From the NCBI GenBank assembly GCA_964569025.1, contig CAZMSQ010000059.1:1-9994 (forward strand): 9,994 nt of DNA. Reading direction: 5' to 3'. Each line of letters begins with the position of its first letter. Within the stretch, counting starts at the first letter, position 1. Below, piece after piece: positions 8,128-9,994 of the stretch. Source of the DNA: CAZMSQ01 sp964569025 (GTDB lineage: Bacteria; Bacteroidota; Bacteroidia; Chitinophagales; Saprospiraceae). The position numbers and the translations under genes are program-made. The notes under the pieces are model-generated. The model did no database searches and had not been told where the DNA came from. It worked only from the letters and a program-made list of their open reading frames with translations.

Positions 8128-8793
8128 GTGGCACAATTTCGGAGTCATCATGGGGGTCAAAAGCATGGCGGGAGCCTTTCGGTCATCCGCATTTTCGCCT
8201 TATTGGCACTTGCAGGCTTCCTGTTTTGGGTAGGCGTGGTGGTATGGAGTGGCCGTGCATTTCGTGCTCCGGAACCACTGGGTACGTCCATGTCGGTCGT
8301 TGCAGATTCGATGAGTCCTCCTGCTGTACCTGTGCGCCGTGATATGGCCGGTTATTTTTTGCCGCAGGGACATGGGGGGCAGGTAGTGATGCATCGTCAA
8401 TATGCCGTCGGCTACGACAGTGTCTTGTCCGACCGGCCTGTGTGGGTGGCGTGGGAGCTGACGCGTGAGGAGGTGATGCGGGATAATAACAACGGTGGTG
8501 AAGAAATGGCAGCGGAGATGGTTGCAGAAATGTATTTTGTAGAGGAGGCGACGAGTGGGCCATGGGAGGAGTTGGTTGAGAGCATACGGCAGTTGGCTCT
8601 GGAGCGCCGCCATGTGTACGTGGTGGTGGGTCGGCTGGAGGATGGATTTTATGTGGTGGTGCAGGATTTTGTGGAGCCTGAGGTGGAGGAGTTTGCTTGG
8701 ATGGTGCGGAATGGGGGAGCGGGGGATTTGGGGAAGTGTGGGGTTTGGGAGGTTGAGGGGGAGGTGGGGGTGGAGTTTTGGGGAGGGGAGTGA
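8128..8793 (+). CDS. Membrane-anchored DNA/RNA non-specific endonuclease-like protein, catalytic core missing
   Basis: Read from GTG 8128 this is 221 residues. Residues 19-40 form one membrane helix, so the rest is probably periplasmic. HRQYAVGYDSVLSDRPVWVAWELTREEV (positions 89-116) closely resembles the N-terminal strand region of NUC1-type non-specific endonucleases, where a Y-x-x-x-Y then P-x-WVAYEL pattern is typical. AAEMVAEMYFVEE, then GPWEELVESIR and HVYVVVG (128-168) match the later a-x-x-e-x-FylsN, W-x-x-LE-x-x-R and vyvvtG elements, and FYVVVQDF with EVGVEFW match the C-terminal part. Absent between 116 and 128 are the roughly 40 residues that carry the DRGH catalytic motif; the Asn metal ligand before the tryptophan is replaced by TSG. 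The likely result is an inactive relative or relic. The GTG has GGAG only 1 nt upstream; the better start, ATG 8150, is in another frame, so the gene may be frameshifted. Codons at the 3' end are almost free of C. Confidence 0.6.
   Translation: MAQFRSHHGGQKHGGSLSVIRIFALLALAGFLFWVGVVVWSGRAFRAPEPLGTSMSVVADSMSPPAVPVRRDMAGYFLPQGHGGQVVMHRQYAVGYDSVLSDRPVWVAWELTREEVMRDNNNGGEEMAAEMVAEMYFVEEATSGPWEELVESIRQLALERRHVYVVVGRLEDGFYVVVQDFVEPEVEEFAWMVRNGGAGDLGKCGVWEVEGEVGVEFWGGE
8141..8152 (+). promoter_or_regulatory. Strong RBS and ATG, out of frame with the nuclease-like gene
   Basis: GGAG at 8141-8144 stands 5 nt before an ATG at 8150-8152, the best translation start in the area. The frame opened by this ATG ends after 26 codons. 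The nuclease-like protein lies in the neighbouring frame. If the five-G run at 8152-8156 had one more G, this ATG would read MGGQKHGGSLSVIRIF and continue straight into the membrane helix of that protein. The site therefore suggests either a frameshift or a misread base. Confidence 0.5.
8713..8788 (+). other. G-run tract with G-quadruplex potential
   Basis: Nine runs of at least three G lie in 76 nt on the coding strand, among them 8713-8717, 8721-8725, 8757-8761, 8766-8770 and 8785-8788. Across 8641-8790 a hand count gives about 82 G and 6 C. The tract encodes the acidic, glycine-rich C-terminus (VEGEVGVEFWGGE) of the nuclease-like protein. Both DNA and mRNA could fold into quadruplexes; this is a prediction from the run spacing. 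Confidence 0.6.
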
Positions 8794-8800
8794 GAGTTAA

Positions 8801-8835
8801 AATTATGAATTATGAATTAAAAATTATTAATTATG
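8801..8835. repeat. Heptamer tandem repeat (AATTATG units, five copies)
   Basis: Five consecutive 7-nt units read AATTATG, AATTATG, AATTAAA, AATTATT and AATTATG, starting 7 nt after the stop of the nuclease-like gene. The unit differs in sequence from the CTTTCCA array at the left end but has the same 7-nt period and the same position just at the 3' end of a gene. Confidence 0.75.
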
Positions 8836-8852
8836 TTGTTACCTGCGCCTCG

Positions 8853-8883
8853 TCGTCGGACGACTCTAAAGGTCGTCCGACGA
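8853..8883. repeat. Perfect 12-bp inverted repeat (hairpin) with a third half-copy
   Basis: TCGTCGGACGAC at 8853-8864 is the exact reverse complement of 8872-8883, separated by the 7-nt loop TCTAAAG. The core TCGGACGA recurs at 8896-8903. No T-run follows on either strand, so an ordinary intrinsic terminator is not well supported, although the hairpin lies 60 nt after a stop codon. A REP-like palindrome or protein-binding site is an alternative. Confidence 0.7.
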
Positions 8884-8951
8884 ATAAGACGTTGCTCGGA
8901 CGAGGGATGAAGGCGGGTGTTTGTGCAGGGTTGGTGGGATTGGGGGTTAAG

Positions 8952-8965
8952 TTTTTTATAAAAAA
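8952..8965. other. 14-bp AT palindrome
   Basis: TTTTTTATAAAAAA is perfectly self-complementary. It lies close to the point where base composition falls. It may be a weak bidirectional terminator element or simply AT-rich DNA; there is no GC stem next to it. Confidence 0.3.
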
Positions 8966-9019
8966 TTGGCTTGAGGGATAACACATATAGAGAAGTGAAG
9001 GGACTGAAGGGAAATTTTT

Positions 9020-9190
9020 CTAGATTCGTCTAAAGTGTTGGATACCAATTAACTTGTGTTGCCGATAATAAAAGCTATACAAGCTGATGCCATGTTTCTG
9101 GAAATAATCCTTCTGTGTCAGTACTGATTCAGCTTGGGAGACAAGAACTCTGGCAAATTTAAGGACCACCTTTTGTCTTATTGGTATAGG
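9020..9190 (-). pseudogene. Possible IS66-type accessory (TnpA-like) helix-turn-helix remnant
   Basis: A 56-codon open stretch ends at TAG 9022-9020 and has an upstream TGA at 9193-9191. Its middle, TQKDYFQKHGISLYSFYYRQ (residues 25-44), resembles the pattern S-x-x-x-FC-x-x-HGIS-x-x-TF-x-YWRKK at the start of the small accessory protein found beside IS66-family transposases. There is no ATG; only a GTG at 9169 could start it, and the rest of such a protein is missing. No terminal inverted repeats or target duplications were found. It could be a decayed insertion-sequence piece or chance similarity. Confidence 0.3.
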
Positions 9191-9269
9191 TCAGAAATGG
9201 AAATGGCACTCGAAATAGGGGGTTGCTCGTAAGCTCACATTAACAGTGGTCCCTTAGTTTATCCATTAT

Positions 9270-9286
9270 AATTGGAATCTCCAATT
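9270..9286. promoter_or_regulatory. Short inverted repeat upstream of the last gene
   Basis: AATTGGA at 9270-9276 and TCCAATT at 9280-9286 are exact reverse complements around ATC. The site is 53 nt before the ATG at 9339. It could be an operator; there is no T-run to make it a terminator. Confidence 0.3.
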
Positions 9287-9317
9287 TGTAATACCACAAC
9301 ATGTTATAATTATTTTT

Positions 9318-9325
9318 TATTTTTG
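9318..9325 (+). promoter_or_regulatory. Possible -7 promoter box (TATTTTTG)
   Basis: TATTTTTG fits TAnnTTTG exactly and is identical to the octamer at 8106-8113. It ends 13 nt before the ATG at 9339, which would leave a very short leader. The nearest upstream TTTG (9285-9288) is about 29 nt away, longer than the usual spacing of about 19-21, so support is weak in this T-rich stretch. Confidence 0.25.
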
Positions 9326-9338
9326 CAAAAAATAAACC

Positions 9339-9994
9339 ATGAAAAACCCAACTTCTAAAGACGAACTTCTACAAAGATTGCAAGAAACAGATTCTGATTT
9401 GGCCAAGAAGGCTCTTTGTAGAATATTCTCGCACTTTTCTAATCCTGCTTTTGGCGCACTTCCTAAAAGAGAACTCGAAATAGTAATGTTTCAAGCTCTA
9501 CAGGATATGAAAATTTTTGATGAAACACCAGACCTTTACAGCCTCCTGTCATCTCTGCGAATTACATGAAGTAAAGCTCGAAATCTCCTGTATGAGAGTA
9601 ATTTAAGAAAAAACGTCGATTTGTCCTTTGAACTCCGGGCTACATTGAGCAACCCAATTGTCTATTCTGATAACAATAAGTTTTGTCTAGAAATCGGAAA
9701 TCCGTTGTTAATCGACCACTTAAAGCATAAGCTAAAAGAACTCAACCATATTACTGATGGCTCATTTTCTCCTGATTTAGTAAAGCTTACACCTGAAGCG
9801 TATAAAGCTCTTCTCAACATATCTTTCCCAAAAATCCAGCCCGACGTTCTTAAAAAAGCATTTATAAACAGTGGACTAAAAAAAGAGTTAACAGTAAAAA
9901 CCTTATTAAGCGGGGTTTTAAAAAAACTGGGAGAACATGCAGCTGATAAAGCAGGTAGTCAAATGGGTGAATCGATTGGGGATTTTTTAGGAGA
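9339..9994 (+). pseudogene. Unrecognised protein gene broken by an in-frame TGA, cut by the window edge
   Basis: The frame from ATG 9339 runs 76 codons to TGA at 9567-9569, then stays open in the same frame for 141 more codons to the end of the window. Protein-like sequence continues on both sides: DLYSLLSSLRIT, stop, then SKARNLLYESNLRKNVDL. It looks like one helix-turn-helix-like region split by the stop. A CGA (Arg) to TGA change at a CpG would explain it. The ATG is preceded by an A-rich leader without a clear Shine-Dalgarno sequence. The visible part is mostly helical with mixed charge. Near the edge HAADKAGSQMGESIGDFLG has a glycine-zipper-like spacing that might mark a membrane-associating helix. 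I do not recognise the family. G+C is about 28-38% in sampled lines, against 50-60% in the operon, so recent acquisition is likely. The three neighbouring genes whose stops I read as TGA argue against recoding. Confidence 0.6.

Larger units (their letters stand above)
8984..9338. other. Gene-poor AT-rich spacer
   Basis: About 355 nt with no convincing intact gene on either strand. It contains the degenerate minus-strand reading frame at 9020-9190, a short hairpin at 9270-9286 and a possible -7 box at 9318-9325. G+C is visibly lower than in the four-gene unit to the left, in keeping with acquired DNA. Confidence 0.6.

Noticed and set aside
8183..8613. Two minus-strand open frames of 126 and 137 codons
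   Set aside because: They overlap the nuclease-like gene on the opposite strand, are rich in His/Pro/Arg as expected of a shadow of G-rich DNA, and have no recognisable domain.
8853..8883. Intrinsic terminator
   Set aside because: The stem is strong but neither strand has the run of T that should follow.
8778..8981. Plus-strand 67-codon frame, or a 24-codon version from ATG 8907
   Set aside because: The long version is made largely of the AATTATG repeat and the hairpin. The short version has GAGGG directly abutting the ATG and no family resemblance, although it could encode a short hydrophobic peptide.
9230..9235. GTAAGC as an IS66-type terminal repeat
   Set aside because: It is in the wrong orientation relative to the remnant reading frame, and no matching inverted copy was found.
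9285..9325. Complete Bacteroidota -33/-7 promoter
   Set aside because: The only nearby TTTG is about 29 nt from TATTTTTG, longer than the usual spacing, so only the -7 element is listed.
9567..9569. TGA read as a sense codon (selenocysteine or alternative code)
   Set aside because: Neighbouring genes end at TGA, no selenoprotein family is recognised, and no clear SECIS-like hairpin follows.

Overview
The window most likely comes from a Bacteroidota-type bacterium or a close relative such as Rhodothermota/Balneolota. Three things point there: a periplasmic beta-propeller/Y_Y_Y sensor fused to a LytS-type histidine kinase, weak or absent Shine-Dalgarno sequences, and short tandem-repeat filler in the intergenic DNA. 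Exact -7-like octamers of the TAnnTTTG type stand before both rightward genes, but they lack a matching upstream box. No rRNA, tRNA, CRISPR array or complete mobile element was found. The taxonomic placement is inference.

Layout. Bases 1-167 hold an imperfect 51-nt-spaced direct repeat and then an array of 7-nt units that runs into the 3' end of the first gene. From 8079 down to 144 on the minus strand lies one tightly packed unit of four genes, in transcription order: acetoacetyl-CoA synthetase, a small ABC ATPase without a visible permease, a full-length cation-chloride-cotransporter-like APC transporter, and a propeller sensor kinase. The junctions are a GTGA stop/start overlap (or 14 nt if the ATPase starts at its ATG), a 3-nt gap, and another GTGA overlap, so they are probably co-transcribed and translationally coupled.

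Divergently, on the plus strand (about 8128-8793), sits a short membrane-anchored protein that keeps the scaffold of a DNA/RNA non-specific endonuclease but has lost the stretch that should carry the DRGH catalytic motif and the Asn metal ligand. Its best ribosome-binding site and ATG lie one frame off, just before a run of five G. Its 3' end is extremely G-rich on the coding strand.

Bases 8794-9338 contain no convincing intact gene. They hold a second heptamer array of different sequence (AATTATG units), a perfect 12-bp hairpin, AT-rich palindromes, and a minus-strand remnant resembling the N-terminus of an IS66-type accessory protein. From about 8980 the DNA becomes clearly poorer in G+C. 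The last gene (9339 to the window edge) is an unrecognised protein whose single reading frame is broken by one in-frame TGA. TGA is a normal stop in the neighbouring genes, so this is most simply a nonsense mutation in an acquired gene.

How the genes may work together (inference). The four-gene unit joins ketone-body or acetoacetate activation, ion/solute transport and an extracytoplasmic sensor. The kinase's usual LytTR response regulator and the ATPase's permease are not in the window. No complete novel defence or mobile system can be demonstrated here; the most unusual items are the odd operon content, the dead-nuclease-like protein and the TGA-interrupted gene.
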